This document shows, one piece after another, positions 14,613 through 21,439 of a stretch of DNA of 32,816 nt. The translations under genes and the position numbers were made by a program. The stretch is from Nocardioides sp. (GTDB lineage: Bacteria; Actinomycetota; Actinomycetes; Propionibacteriales; Nocardioidaceae): positions 1 through 32,816 of the forward strand of contig JAICSK010000009.1 of assembly GCA_025936915.1 (NCBI GenBank), given 5' to 3'. The notes under the pieces were generated by a model. The model was not told the DNA's origin. It made no database searches and was given only the letters and a program-made list of their open reading frames with translations. How positions within the stretch are numbered: the first letter of the stretch is position 1; the number at the start of each line of letters is the position of its first letter.

Positions 14613-14815
14613 GACCGGTCCCCCTCGTCTCGCACCGTCCGGATCAGCGCGCGGAGGCGGACCTCCACCAGGTCGACGCCGGACAGCGAGATCAGGATGT
14701 CGCCGGAGAGCACCACGCCGGTCCCCAGCAGGCGGTCCAGCAGGTCGACCAGGGCTATCGGCGGCCCTGGGGGTGGCGAGGCGCGTTCGACGGTCGCCGC
14801 GGACGAGATCGTCAC
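14609..14815 (-). CDS. gvpS: Gas vesicle GvpA/J-family protein (GvpS)
   Basis: A 68-residue member of the GvpA/GvpJ/GvpM family. The core IALVDLLDRLLGTGVVLSGD continues into ILISLSGVDLVEVRLRALIRTV and corresponds to the helix-strand-strand-helix ribs of the gas vesicle shell. Its position between gvpL and gvpK matches GvpS in Streptomyces clusters. It is probably a minor shell or tip component. GTG 14815 overlaps the gvpL stop (GTGA), with GGAGGAACC just upstream. A longer frame to 14851 is less likely. Confidence 0.86.
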   Translation of the reverse strand: MTISSAATVERASPPPGPPIALVDLLDRLLGTGVVLSGDILISLSGVDLVEVRLRALIRTVRDEGDRS

Positions 14816-15612
14816 GGTTCCTCCAGGATCGCGAACGAGTACGGCGGCCACGGTCCGCGCGCGTCGATCAGCACCTCACGGTGGTCGCCGGTCAGGTCCC
14901 CCACCGCGGCGGCGAACGCGTCGGACAGGTCCCGCGGCACCAGGTAGGCCACGTTGTGCACCATGGTCCCGGCGTGTCCGGTCAGGCGGGGATCCTGAGG
15001 TGGGAGCCGACGGCTCGCCGCCGCGAGCCCGACGAGGGCGTCGTGCACCTGCTCGGCGGCGACGTGCGCGTCCCGCTGGTCGTCGTCCCGGGCCTGTCGT
15101 GCCTCCTGGCGGCGTCGCAGGTACTCGGCCCCCGAGCTCGCCGGAGTCGTCGGCGGCTCGTCGTGGGTCCGGGTGAGCACCTTGACGCTCCACTCCTCGT
15201 GGCCCTCGACCCGGTCGAGGACCGCGGAGATCCGATCGTGCTGCTCGGCCAGCGTGCGTCGTACACCGTCGTCGTCGCGAAAGACCGTGGCCAGCCGCAT
15301 CGGCGCGGTCGGAGCAACCGCGGCGGCGGCCTGTACGACGGCGTCGTGGCCCCGGGCGGCCGTCTCGAGCCAGTCGAGACGCTCGAGGTTGTGCCGCAGG
15401 CCCTCCTCGCCGTACTCGTCGAGGTCGACCGAGCTGACCAGCCCGACGAGACCGTCGACCTCCACCGCCTCCACGTCTGCGTCGCCGAGACCGAGCAGCC
15501 CGCCGAGCGCGTCGAGGTCGAGGCCCCGGGACACGGCGTACAGGTAGCGGCCTCGGGAGGCCGGCGTCTCGGCCGGAGCCCCGGTCGTCTGCTGGGCCGT
15601 CTGCTCAGCCAC
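14812..15612 (-). CDS. gvpL: Gas vesicle protein GvpL (GvpL/GvpF family)
   Basis: A 266-residue GvpL/F family protein with two ferredoxin-like subdomains. It opens the domain with GRYLYAVSRGLD (about residue 20) and contains RHNLERLDWLETAARGHDAV (about 73-92). APMRLATVFRDDDGVRRTL (about 102-120) and EWSVKVLTRT (about 140) follow. The end, GPWPPYSFAILEEP, is a signature of the family. These proteins bind GvpA monomers and act in nucleation. The first 18 residues are a Thr/Ala-rich extension. GTG 15612 overlaps gvpJ by 8 nt and has GGGAGGAGG upstream. Its place between gvpJ and gvpS agrees with GvpL rather than GvpF. Confidence 0.92.
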   Translation of the reverse strand: MAEQTAQQTTGAPAETPASRGRYLYAVSRGLDLDALGGLLGLGDADVEAVEVDGLVGLVSSVDLDEYGEEGLRHNLERLDWLETAARGHDAVVQAAAAVAPTAPMRLATVFRDDDGVRRTLAEQHDRISAVLDRVEGHEEWSVKVLTRTHDEPPTTPASSGAEYLRRRQEARQARDDDQRDAHVAAEQVHDALVGLAAASRRLPPQDPRLTGHAGTMVHNVAYLVPRDLSDAFAAAVGDLTGDHREVLIDARGPWPPYSFAILEEP

Positions 15613-15940
15613 CGCCCGAGCCTCCTCCCGCCTCGAGCTCCTCCACCCGCTGCCGCAGCTCGTCGTTCTCCTCGGCCAGGCCGCGTTCCCTGACGGTCAG
15701 CATCGGGTCGTGCCGCCACCAGTCGATGCCCATCTCCTCGGCCTTGTCGACCGAGACCACGAGCAGGCGGATCTTCACCGTCAGCAGCTCGATGTCGAGC
15801 AGGTTCACCCGGATGTCACCGGCGATGATGATGCCCTTGTCGAGCACCCGCTCCAGGATGTCGGCGAGGCTGGCCGGGTTCGGCCGGTCCTGGTACGCCA
15901 TGACTCCCGCTGCCGGGTGGGAGAGGCCGGACTCGCTCAT
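15605..15940 (-). CDS. gvpJ: Gas vesicle protein GvpJ
   Basis: A 111-residue protein with the GvpA-family core at about residues 22-72: NPASLADILERVLDKGIIIA, then GDIRVNLLDIELLTVKIRLL and VVSVDKAEEMG. It is followed by a region typical of GvpJ, WWRHDPMLT, and a charged coiled-coil helix, ENDELRQRVEELE, ending in a glycine tail. GvpJ is a minor structural protein thought to act at vesicle tips or in nucleation. ATG 15940 is used; an in-frame ATG at residue 14 (MAYQDRPNP) is an alternative. It begins 2 nt after the gvpO stop. Confidence 0.92.
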   Translation of the reverse strand: MSESGLSHPAAGVMAYQDRPNPASLADILERVLDKGIIIAGDIRVNLLDIELLTVKIRLLVVSVDKAEEMGIDWWRHDPMLTVRERGLAEENDELRQRVEELEAGGGSGGG

Positions 15941-15942
15941 GA

Positions 15943-16470
15943 CTACTCGTCTCCGGGCGACCCACGCAGGTACCGGTGCACCCGGCGATACCCCTGGAGC
16001 TCGCCCTGCTCGTCGAGGCGTACCTCGTAGGTCGCCATCACGTCCGTGGTGCTCGGGATGCGCTCGAGCTCGAGCACCTCGACCGCGACCCGCCAGCCGT
16101 CCTCAGACCGCTCGAGGGCGGTGACCGACTCCGGCACCCGGCCGGTCAGGCCGAGGACGATCTCTCGGGCGGCACCCGCCATCTGCCCACCACTCGACGG
16201 CGGACGCTGTGATCCGGACCCGGAGTCATGTCGCGTCCGGGACGTCTTCCGGGCCGGGGCCGCCTTCGCGGCGGCGGTCTTCCTGCCCGGCGAGCTCGTG
16301 GCAGCGGAGCTCTCCGTCGCAGGGCGCGTTCCCGTCCTCTTCGTCGGCGAGCTCGTCGACGACTTCTTGGTCGCCTTCTTCGTGGACTTCCTGGTCGCCT
16401 TCTTCGAGGTGGACCGCGTGGAGGCGGTCTTCTTCGAGGCCCCGCTCTTCGAGGCGGTGGTGTCAGCCAT
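15943..16470 (-). CDS. gvpO: Gas vesicle protein GvpO with a long Lys/Ser/Thr-rich N-terminal extension
   Basis: A 175-residue protein. The C-terminal GvpO domain (about 94-170) reads MAGAAREIVLGLTGRVPESV, then DGWRVAVEVLELERIPSTTD and VMATYEVRLDEQGELQGYRR. GvpO is an accessory protein required for gas vesicle formation, reported to affect gvpA expression in archaea. The first 90 residues are low-complexity and strongly basic, with KK/SK/TK steps (KKATRKSTKKATKKSS), similar to histone H1-type tails. ATG 16470 has GAGAGGAG 5 nt upstream and overlaps gvpG by 8 nt. In Streptomyces clusters gvpO usually stands at the head of the operon (from memory); here it is sixth. Confidence 0.9.
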   Translation of the reverse strand: MADTTASKSGASKKTASTRSTSKKATRKSTKKATKKSSTSSPTKRTGTRPATESSAATSSPGRKTAAAKAAPARKTSRTRHDSGSGSQRPPSSGGQMAGAAREIVLGLTGRVPESVTALERSEDGWRVAVEVLELERIPSTTDVMATYEVRLDEQGELQGYRRVHRYLRGSPGDE

Positions 16471-16714
16471 GACGCTCCTCTCGCAACTGCCGACCGAGCA
16501 GCAGCCGCTCGACCAGCGCATCCTCACGCGCGGTGGCCTCGTGCTCGCTGAGGTCGCCGGCGGCCCGCCTGGCGTCGATCGCCTCGAGCTCAGCGCGGAT
16601 CGTCACCGGGTCGTAGAACTGCTCCTCGGCCTGCTTGCGTATCTGCTCCGCGATCGCCACGACCCCCCGCAACGGCGCGACCGGTGCGGTGAGGATTCCC
16701 GTCAGCAGACCCAT
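16463..16714 (-). CDS. gvpG: Gas vesicle protein GvpG
   Basis: An 83-residue protein with the GvpG signature [20 protein letters not shown], then IAEQIRKQAEEQFYDP and a short two-helix tail, DALVERLLLGRQLREER. GvpG is an essential assembly factor that interacts with GvpF/L and the GvpA-like subunits. ATG 16714 shares one base with the gvpF stop (TGATG), so translation is coupled. Length and motifs are normal for the family. Confidence 0.93.
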   Translation of the reverse strand: MGLLTGILTAPVAPLRGVVAIAEQIRKQAEEQFYDPVTIRAELEAIDARRAAGDLSEHEATAREDALVERLLLGRQLREERHG

Positions 16715-17460
16715 CAACCGGTCCCGACGAAGTCGTAGGGGGCCATCGGTCCGGCCAGCCGGAAGTGGAGACGTCCGGCCGATTCCGCGGCCATGTGCTC
16801 GAGCCGGTCCTCGACCTCCTGGGACCGTTCGGATTCCACGAGCAGGGCGAGGTCCAGCACCGAGCCGAGCCCCGGCTCGCGGCGCACCCGGTGGGTGGTG
16901 AGCATCGGTACCAGCTCGGCCAGGATGCGATCGGCGTCGGCCCGCGCCCAGCGTTCCCACGACTGCGTGACGAGCTCGCCCAGCCGGATCCGGTCGCCGA
17001 CCAGGGCGTCCTCCGGCAGGTCGCGGGTGGCGGCCCGCAGCTCCCGCACCCGAGGGTCGGCCTCGGCAATCTCGGTGAGGACGGTCTCCTCGACGAAGGT
17101 CACCCGCAGGTGGTACTGCCGGCGTCCCTCCACCTCCCCGAGCTGCCGCGCCAGGTCGTCGGCGTACGGCGCCAGCAGGTCGTGGACGAGGACGTCGTCG
17201 TCGGGCACGACCGTGCCGAACCGCATCGGCGCCACGGCCCCGCCCGGCACGAGCGCCTCGACCACCGTGCTGTACGCCGTGAGGTCGGCGCGCCGACCGT
17301 TCGGCCGGTCGTCCGACACCCGGCCGACGACCGCCGCCACGGGCCCGTGGACCACGAGCTCGAGCGGACCGTCGTCGACCCCGGTCACGTCGGGCAGCTC
17401 GTGGTCCGGCCGGACCACGGCGTACACGAACGTCGCGGTGTCCTGCTGCGGTGGGGTCAT
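16714..17460 (-). CDS. gvpF: Gas vesicle protein GvpF (GvpL/GvpF family)
   Basis: A 248-residue GvpL/F protein. It has [20 protein letters not shown] at the start, [20 protein letters not shown] (about 66-85) and [20 protein letters not shown] (about 112-131). The family end is [16 protein letters not shown]. GvpF binds GvpA and sits at the growing vesicle. ATG 17460 overlaps the gvpA stop as ATGA, so it is coupled to the major shell protein gene. It is distinct in sequence from the GvpL at 14812, so the operon has two paralogous L/F proteins, as is usual. Confidence 0.92.
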   Translation of the reverse strand: MTPPQQDTATFVYAVVRPDHELPDVTGVDDGPLELVVHGPVAAVVGRVSDDRPNGRRADLTAYSTVVEALVPGGAVAPMRFGTVVPDDDVLVHDLLAPYADDLARQLGEVEGRRQYHLRVTFVEETVLTEIAEADPRVRELRAATRDLPEDALVGDRIRLGELVTQSWERWARADADRILAELVPMLTTHRVRREPGLGSVLDLALLVESERSQEVEDRLEHMAAESAGRLHFRLAGPMAPYDFVGTG

Positions 17461-17900
17461 CGGCTGGAGCTACGCCGTCGGGAGGACGATGATGAGGAGG
17501 ACGACCGGCGCCGGCGCGGACGCTCGTCGTCGTCGTTGTCCTCGTCCTCGTCGTCGTCGCCACCGCCGGTCAGCGCCTTCTTGGCTCCCTTGACCGCGCC
17601 GCCGACCTTGCCCGCGGCACCGCTCTGCTGCATGTCGTGGATGAAGTCGGGCAGCTCCCTGCCGCCACCGTGCTCGACGAGGTCGAGCCGGTTGGTGGCC
17701 TCCGCGAACCGGAGGTAGGTGTCGACGCTGGCGATCACGATCCGGGCGTCGATGGTCAGCAACTCGATGCCGACGAGCGACACTCGCACGTAGGCATCGA
17801 TCACGATGCCCTTGTCGAGGATGATCTCGACCACATCGGCGAGGCTGCTGGGCGCGGGGCGATCGAGGTAGCCGCCACCTCGATGGGCTTGCACGGTCAT
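17457..17900 (-). CDS. gvpA: Gas vesicle major structural protein GvpA with a charged C-terminal tail
   Basis: A 147-residue GvpA-family protein. Residues about 17-70 carry the shell-forming core [20 protein letters not shown], then [20 protein letters not shown] and [17 protein letters not shown]. This is close to the classical GvpA/B sequence, so this is the best candidate for the main shell subunit. Cyanobacterial and archaeal GvpA are about 70-75 residues. This one adds about 75 more: a helical linker, then an acidic run ([15 protein letters not shown]) and an Arg/Ser tail (RPRRRR, eight Ser, RRR, SSS, R). Long tails are known on actinobacterial GvpA, but the split acid-then-RS layout is striking. 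ATG 17900 has AGAGGAGA 6-7 nt upstream. Confidence 0.9.
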   Translation of the reverse strand: MTVQAHRGGGYLDRPAPSSLADVVEIILDKGIVIDAYVRVSLVGIELLTIDARIVIASVDTYLRFAEATNRLDLVEHGGGRELPDFIHDMQQSGAAGKVGGAVKGAKKALTGGGDDDEDEDNDDDERPRRRRSSSSSSSSRRRSSSR

Positions 17901-17924
17901 GGTGCTTCTCCTCTTCGGGTGGGG

Positions 17925-19076
17925 TCAGCTCGCACGACGGCGGGTCCGGGGCTCTTCCTCGTCCTCGGGCTCGTCCTCGTACTCGTCCTCGGGCTCGTCC
18001 TCTTCCTCGTACTCGTCCTCCGGCTCGTCCTCCGGCTCGTCCTCCGGCTCGTCGTACTCCTCCTCGGCCTCATCCTCCGGTTCGTCGTACTCGTCCTCGG
18101 GCTCGTCCTCGGACTCGTCCTCCGGCTCGTCCTCTTCCTCGTACTCGTCCTCGGGCTCGTCCTCTTCCTCGGGCTCGTCCTCGGCCTCGTCCTCGAAGTC
18201 CTCGTCGGCCTCGTCGCGGGGCTCGTCGTCGCCCTGCTCCTCGTCGTCCTGGGCCTCGTCCTCCTCCGCCTGGGCCTCTTCCTCCTCGACGACCTCGTCG
18301 TGGGTCTTGACCACCTCGCCGTCCTCGATGACTCCGCGCCAGCCCTCGATCTCGTCGGCCTCGAGGATCGCCCGCGTCATCACGTGACGCTTGAAGTGGC
18401 GGAGGTCGGCGCGGGCGCGACGTCCCTGCGCCCGCCAGAGGTTGCCGGTCTTCTCGAACAGCCCCTGTGGGTAGTACTCGAGCACGACCATGATCCGGGT
18501 CAGGTTCGGTCCGATCTCGTGGAACGTGACCGCTCCGTCGACGTGCCCCTTCTCGCCCTTGGACCGCCACACGATCCGCTCGTTGGGGATCTGCTCGAGG
18601 ATCGTGGCCTCCCAGGTGCGGTGGGAGAGGAAGATCTGCGCCTTCCACTCGATCGTGGTCTCGTCCTCGGCCTCGGCCTTCTCGACCTTCTTCATGAACG
18701 ACGGGAACTCGCCGAACTCGGTCCAGGTGTTGTAGGCGACGTCGATCGGGACACCGACGTCGATGGTCTCCAGGATGTTGGTGGACTTCGTCGCCTTGGA
18801 GCCGCCGCCACCGCCGCCCTTGCCGGTCACGGCGTCCTTGACGCCCGAGCCCAGGCCCTTGAGCGCGCCCATCACGGGCGAGCCGCCGTCCTTCTTGGCC
18901 TTGGCGCCCTTGACGGCGGCCTGGGTGAGCGGCCCGCCGTCGGCGATGCCCTCGAGCCGGTCGGTGAGCCCACCGAGCCGCTCGCCCGCGGTGTCCATCA
19001 CCTTCTCGCCGGCGGCCTTCAGCAGGCCACTGCCGGCAGCCTTGAGACGATCCATCGCTTCGGAGTTGGCAGCCAT
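17925..19076 (-). CDS. SRPBCC (polyketide cyclase-like) gas vesicle operon protein with a long acidic tail (GvpZ-like)
   Basis: A 383-residue protein in three parts. Residues 1-95 form a helical, Gly/Lys-rich N-terminal region. Residues about 100-235 are an SRPBCC/START-like lipid- or ligand-binding fold: NILETIDVGVPIDVAYNTWT, then EFGEFPSFMKKVEKAEAEDE, IFLSHRTWEATILEQIPNER and VTFHEIGPNLTRIMVVLEYY. Residues 261-376 are almost only Glu, Asp and Pro in repeats of EDEPEDEYEE type. Proteins of this kind occur in Streptomyces gas vesicle clusters beside GvpY (I recall the name GvpZ, not certain). The role in assembly is unknown. ATG 19076 has GAGGAAG 7 nt upstream and follows the Lys-rich gene by 4 nt. 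Confidence 0.8.
   Translation of the reverse strand: MAANSEAMDRLKAAGSGLLKAAGEKVMDTAGERLGGLTDRLEGIADGGPLTQAAVKGAKAKKDGGSPVMGALKGLGSGVKDAVTGKGGGGGGSKATKSTNILETIDVGVPIDVAYNTWTEFGEFPSFMKKVEKAEAEDETTIEWKAQIFLSHRTWEATILEQIPNERIVWRSKGEKGHVDGAVTFHEIGPNLTRIMVVLEYYPQGLFEKTGNLWRAQGRRARADLRHFKRHVMTRAILEADEIEGWRGVIEDGEVVKTHDEVVEEEEAQAEEDEAQDDEEQGDDEPRDEADEDFEDEAEDEPEEEDEPEDEYEEEDEPEDESEDEPEDEYDEPEDEAEEEYDEPEDEPEDEPEDEYEEEDEPEDEYEDEPEDEEEPRTRRRAS
17949..18296 (-). repeat. Tandem degenerate repeat encoding the Glu/Asp/Pro tail
   Basis: About 350 bp built from variants of CTCGTCCTCGGGCTCGTC (plus strand), corresponding to repeated EDEPEDEYEE-like units in residues 261-376 of the SRPBCC protein. Such tracts change length by slippage, and they create long false ORFs on the opposite strand. 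Confidence 0.8.
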
Positions 19077-19080
19077 GTCG

Positions 19081-19932
19081 TCACTTCCTCGCGCTACTGG
19101 TCTTCTTGGTGCTCCGTCGGCCGGAAGACTTCTTGGCCGCGGACTTGGTGGCGGGTGCCTTCTTGGCGGTCTTCTTCGCCGTCGAGCCCGTCTTCTTCGC
19201 GGTCGAGCCGGTCTTCCGGGCGGTCGAGCCCGTCTTCCTCGCGGCAGAGCCCGTCTTCTTGGCCGCCGAGGCCGTCTTCTTCGCGGTCGAGCCGGCCTTC
19301 TTCGTCGCAGAGCCCGTCTTCTTGGCCGTCGAGCTCGTCTTCTTCGCGGTCGAGCCGGCCTTCTTCGCGGTCCGGCGCCCGGTGGAGGACCCCGCGCTCG
19401 CGGACTTCCTGGCCGTGCGCTTGGTCGCGCGCTCTGACGCCCGGCCGCTGCTGGCGGCGCGGCGCCGCGGCGAGGAGGCTGCGGCCGTACGCCGCCGTCG
19501 TCGAGGCGCCCGGTCCTCCTCGGCTTCCTCGTCCGCTTCCTCGTCCGCTTCCTCGTCCGCTTCCTCGTCGTCGTCCGCGCCCTCGTCGGCCTCGTCGTCG
19601 TACTCGTCCTCGTCCTCGTCGTCGTACTCGTCGTCGGCGCCGGGCAGCGCGGAGAGCGAGTCCGTCATCGATTCCAGGCGTGAGGTGGCCGTCATGATCG
19701 CTGCGTCGCGCGCGGCGTCCAGGAGTCGGCCGGTGATCTGGCCCTTGAGCTTGCTCAGCTCGGGGTTGGCGTCGACGAGCTTGTTGCCCTGCGCGAGCAG
19801 GGCCTGGGGGTTCGTCGCGATGCGCTGCCCGGCGAGCAGGCCACCCACCGTGACGGCGAGGCGCAGCTTCTTCATGCGACCGAGCAGGTATCCCGCTGTC
19901 ACACCCAGAGCGATCTTGGTGGTTGCTGACAT
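19081..19932 (-). CDS. Lys-rich gas vesicle operon protein with acidic block and heptad repeats (GvpY-like; often misannotated as DNA primase)
   Basis: A 283-residue protein. Residues 1-95 form a conserved helical domain with a hydrophobic glycine-rich segment, TTKIALGVTAGYLLGRMKKL, then AVTVGGLLAGQRIATNPQAL and LDAARDAAIMTATSRLES. Residues 98-140 are an acidic block (EYDDEDEDEYDDEADEG and similar). Residues 144-283 are strongly basic, with about ten copies of a heptad of the form A-K-K-T-G-S-T (about 188-257). The tail resembles histone H1. Similar proteins in actinobacterial gas vesicle clusters are sometimes called DNA primase, which the sequence does not support. ATG 19932 lacks a good Shine-Dalgarno. 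It is the first gene of the operon, about 70 nt after a SigB/SigF-like promoter. Confidence 0.75.
   Translation of the reverse strand: MSATTKIALGVTAGYLLGRMKKLRLAVTVGGLLAGQRIATNPQALLAQGNKLVDANPELSKLKGQITGRLLDAARDAAIMTATSRLESMTDSLSALPGADDEYDDEDEDEYDDEADEGADDDEEADEEADEEADEEAEEDRAPRRRRRTAAASSPRRRAASSGRASERATKRTARKSASAGSSTGRRTAKKAGSTAKKTSSTAKKTGSATKKAGSTAKKTASAAKKTGSAARKTGSTARKTGSTAKKTGSTAKKTAKKAPATKSAAKKSSGRRSTKKTSSARK
19162..19371 (-). repeat. 21-bp tandem repeat encoding AKKTGST heptads
   Basis: About ten 21-bp units, seen on the plus strand as variants of GTCTTCTTCGCGGTCGAGCC, encode the Lys-rich heptads of the first gas vesicle operon gene. Copies differ at one to four bases, so the array is degenerate rather than newly expanded. 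Confidence 0.8.
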
Positions 19933-20000
19933 GTCGGTGACAAGCTGCCCTGGCCCCGACAGGCACGAGTGGAGCAGCTCCCTCCCTTCGAGACATGCCG

Positions 20001-20025
20001 TACCCACTCCCTACGACCTTGAACG
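20001..20025 (-). promoter_or_regulatory. Candidate SigB/SigF-type promoter of the gas vesicle operon
   Basis: On the minus strand GTTC (20025-20022), 15 nt and GGGTAC (20006-20001) match three of four bases of the -35 and all of the -10 of the SigF/SigB pattern GTTT-N15-17-GGGTA. A start near 19994 would leave a leader of about 60 nt before ATG 19932. It lies in the 136-bp gap between the small hydrophobic protein gene and the first gas vesicle operon gene, the only gap of that size from there to gvpK. Confidence 0.55.
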
Positions 20026-20068
20026 CACCTCGGCGATCGTTCGGGCGTGTCGCGGGTGGCCGTCCCAG

Positions 20069-20398
20069 TCAGCGACCGGGCCAGAGGTCCAGCGCCGCGA
20101 TCCCGCCGGCCACGATCGCGCTGACCAGTGCGGTACGACGATGGCTGGGCCAGTGGGCGGCCACCGGCAGCATGCTGGCGGCATGGGTGAGCTCGACGAC
20201 CACATCCAGTGCGCGGGTGCGCCGACCCACGACGAGGTCGGCGGTTGCCTGGAGGACCAGGCGTACTCCCAGCAACCGGGTGACGACCTGGGTCGCCGGG
20301 TCGTCCCGGTCCGGGCTGCCGACCGCGGCCAGGACGCCGCGCGGACTCGTCAGGCAACCGACGCCGAGTCCGAGCCGGGCGCCCGGCGCGGCTCTCAC
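20069..20398 (-). CDS. Small hydrophobic protein, unknown function
   Basis: A 109-residue protein starting at GTG 20398 with AGGA 7-8 nt upstream. It contains three or four moderately hydrophobic segments: ARLGLGVGCLTSPRGVLAAV, a middle VTRLLGVRLVLQATADLVVG, VVELTHAASMLPVAA and RTALVSAIVAGGIAALDLW. I recognise the pattern from uncharacterised actinobacterial membrane proteins often found beside SDR or oxidoreductase genes, but cannot name a family. It follows the SDR gene by 21 nt and is the last gene of the run starting at 27731. Confidence 0.65.
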   Translation of the reverse strand: MRAAPGARLGLGVGCLTSPRGVLAAVGSPDRDDPATQVVTRLLGVRLVLQATADLVVGRRTRALDVVVELTHAASMLPVAAHWPSHRRTALVSAIVAGGIAALDLWPGR

Positions 20399-20419
20399 GT
20401 CGGCGTCCTCATGGACGAC

Positions 20420-21439
20420 TCATCGACGCAGGACACGAGCAACCACGGCCGCACCGGCAAGCAGCCCGACTCCTGCTCCCACGAGGCCGTGGTGCTGCGA
20501 GGCCCAGACCTGCAAGGACCGGGGGTGTGACCGGTCGTCGAACAGCCCGTGTGCCCCGAAGTCACGTCCACCCGCGCCGTCGGCCGGTTCCCAGAGGTTG
20601 GCCGGCTGGTCGGGCGGTTTCGGGGAATCGGTCTGCTGCCCGTCGAAACCGGTGCGCGCGAGGTAGCGATCGAGCAGCCCGGGAGCCACCGCGTTGGCGA
20701 GCAGCGTCGCTGCCGTCGTACCGCCGACCCAGTACTCGCGGCGCTCCGGGTGGTCCGCGGCGTACACCACGGCTCCGGCAGCGACCTCCGGCTGGTAGAT
20801 CGGCGGCACCGGCTGCGCCTGGCGTGGGAGTCGAGAGAGCACCCAGGAGAACTGCGGCGTGTTCACCGCCGGCATCTGCACCATCGTCACCTGCACCCGG
20901 CTCCCGTCGTGGAGGAGCTCGGTGCGCAGCGACTCGTGGAAGCCCTGCGTCGCGTGCTTGGCGCCGCAGTAGGCGCTCTGCAGCGGGATGCCGCGATAGG
21001 CCAGGGTCGACCCGACCTGAACGATCGTGCCGCGATCGCGCGGGAGCATGCGGCGCAGCGCGGCCCGGGTGCCGTTCACGAAGCCGAGGTAGGTGACCTG
21101 GGTGACCCGCTCGAACTCCTCGGGCTCGATGTCGACGAACCGCGCGAACACCGACGTGAAGGCGACGTTGACCCACGTCCCGATCTCGCCGAGCTCGTCC
21201 TCGATCTGGTCGGCGACCTTCTCCACCGCGGACGCGTCGGCGGTGTCGACCGGGTAGACGCCGGCCGTCCCGCCCAGCGCCTCCACGTCGGCGCGTGCTC
21301 CGGCCAGGCCCTCCTCGCCGCGCGCGAGCAGCGCGACCGTGGCACCGCGCTCGGCGAACAGCTTCGCGGTCGCCCTGCCGATGCCTCCCGACGCCCCGGT
21401 CACCACGACGACGCCGGGGACCTGCGAACCGCCGCTCAT
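20420..21439 (-). CDS. Short-chain dehydrogenase/reductase (SDR) with a C-terminal membrane anchor
   Basis: A 339-residue classical SDR. The nucleotide-binding motif VVVVTGASGGIGRATA is at residues 10-25. The usual NAG is replaced by VNVAFT near 90-95. The catalytic Ser144, Tyr157 and Lys161 are present in QVGSTLAYRG and SAYCGAKHA. The enzyme should oxidise or reduce an alcohol/ketone with NAD(P); the substrate is unknown. Beyond the core (about 250 residues), a Pro/Asp-rich linker leads to a hydrophobic end, GLVGAGVGLLAGAAVVARVL, followed by Arg-Arg, which probably anchors it to the membrane. ATG 21439 overlaps the previous stop as ATGA. Confidence 0.88.
   Translation of the reverse strand: MSGGSQVPGVVVVTGASGGIGRATAKLFAERGATVALLARGEEGLAGARADVEALGGTAGVYPVDTADASAVEKVADQIEDELGEIGTWVNVAFTSVFARFVDIEPEEFERVTQVTYLGFVNGTRAALRRMLPRDRGTIVQVGSTLAYRGIPLQSAYCGAKHATQGFHESLRTELLHDGSRVQVTMVQMPAVNTPQFSWVLSRLPRQAQPVPPIYQPEVAAGAVVYAADHPERREYWVGGTTAATLLANAVAPGLLDRYLARTGFDGQQTDSPKPPDQPANLWEPADGAGGRDFGAHGLFDDRSHPRSLQVWASQHHGLVGAGVGLLAGAAVVARVLRR

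Noticed and set aside
17949-19371. CRISPR array or regulatory tandem repeat in the gas vesicle operon
   Set aside because: The repeats are in frame, degenerate and encode Glu/Asp or Lys-rich units without unique spacers.
17637-19697. A 686-codon open frame on the plus strand across the gas vesicle region
   Set aside because: It is the antisense of the acidic and Lys-rich repeats; the translated product is runs of Leu/Val and Ser that only mirror the repeats.
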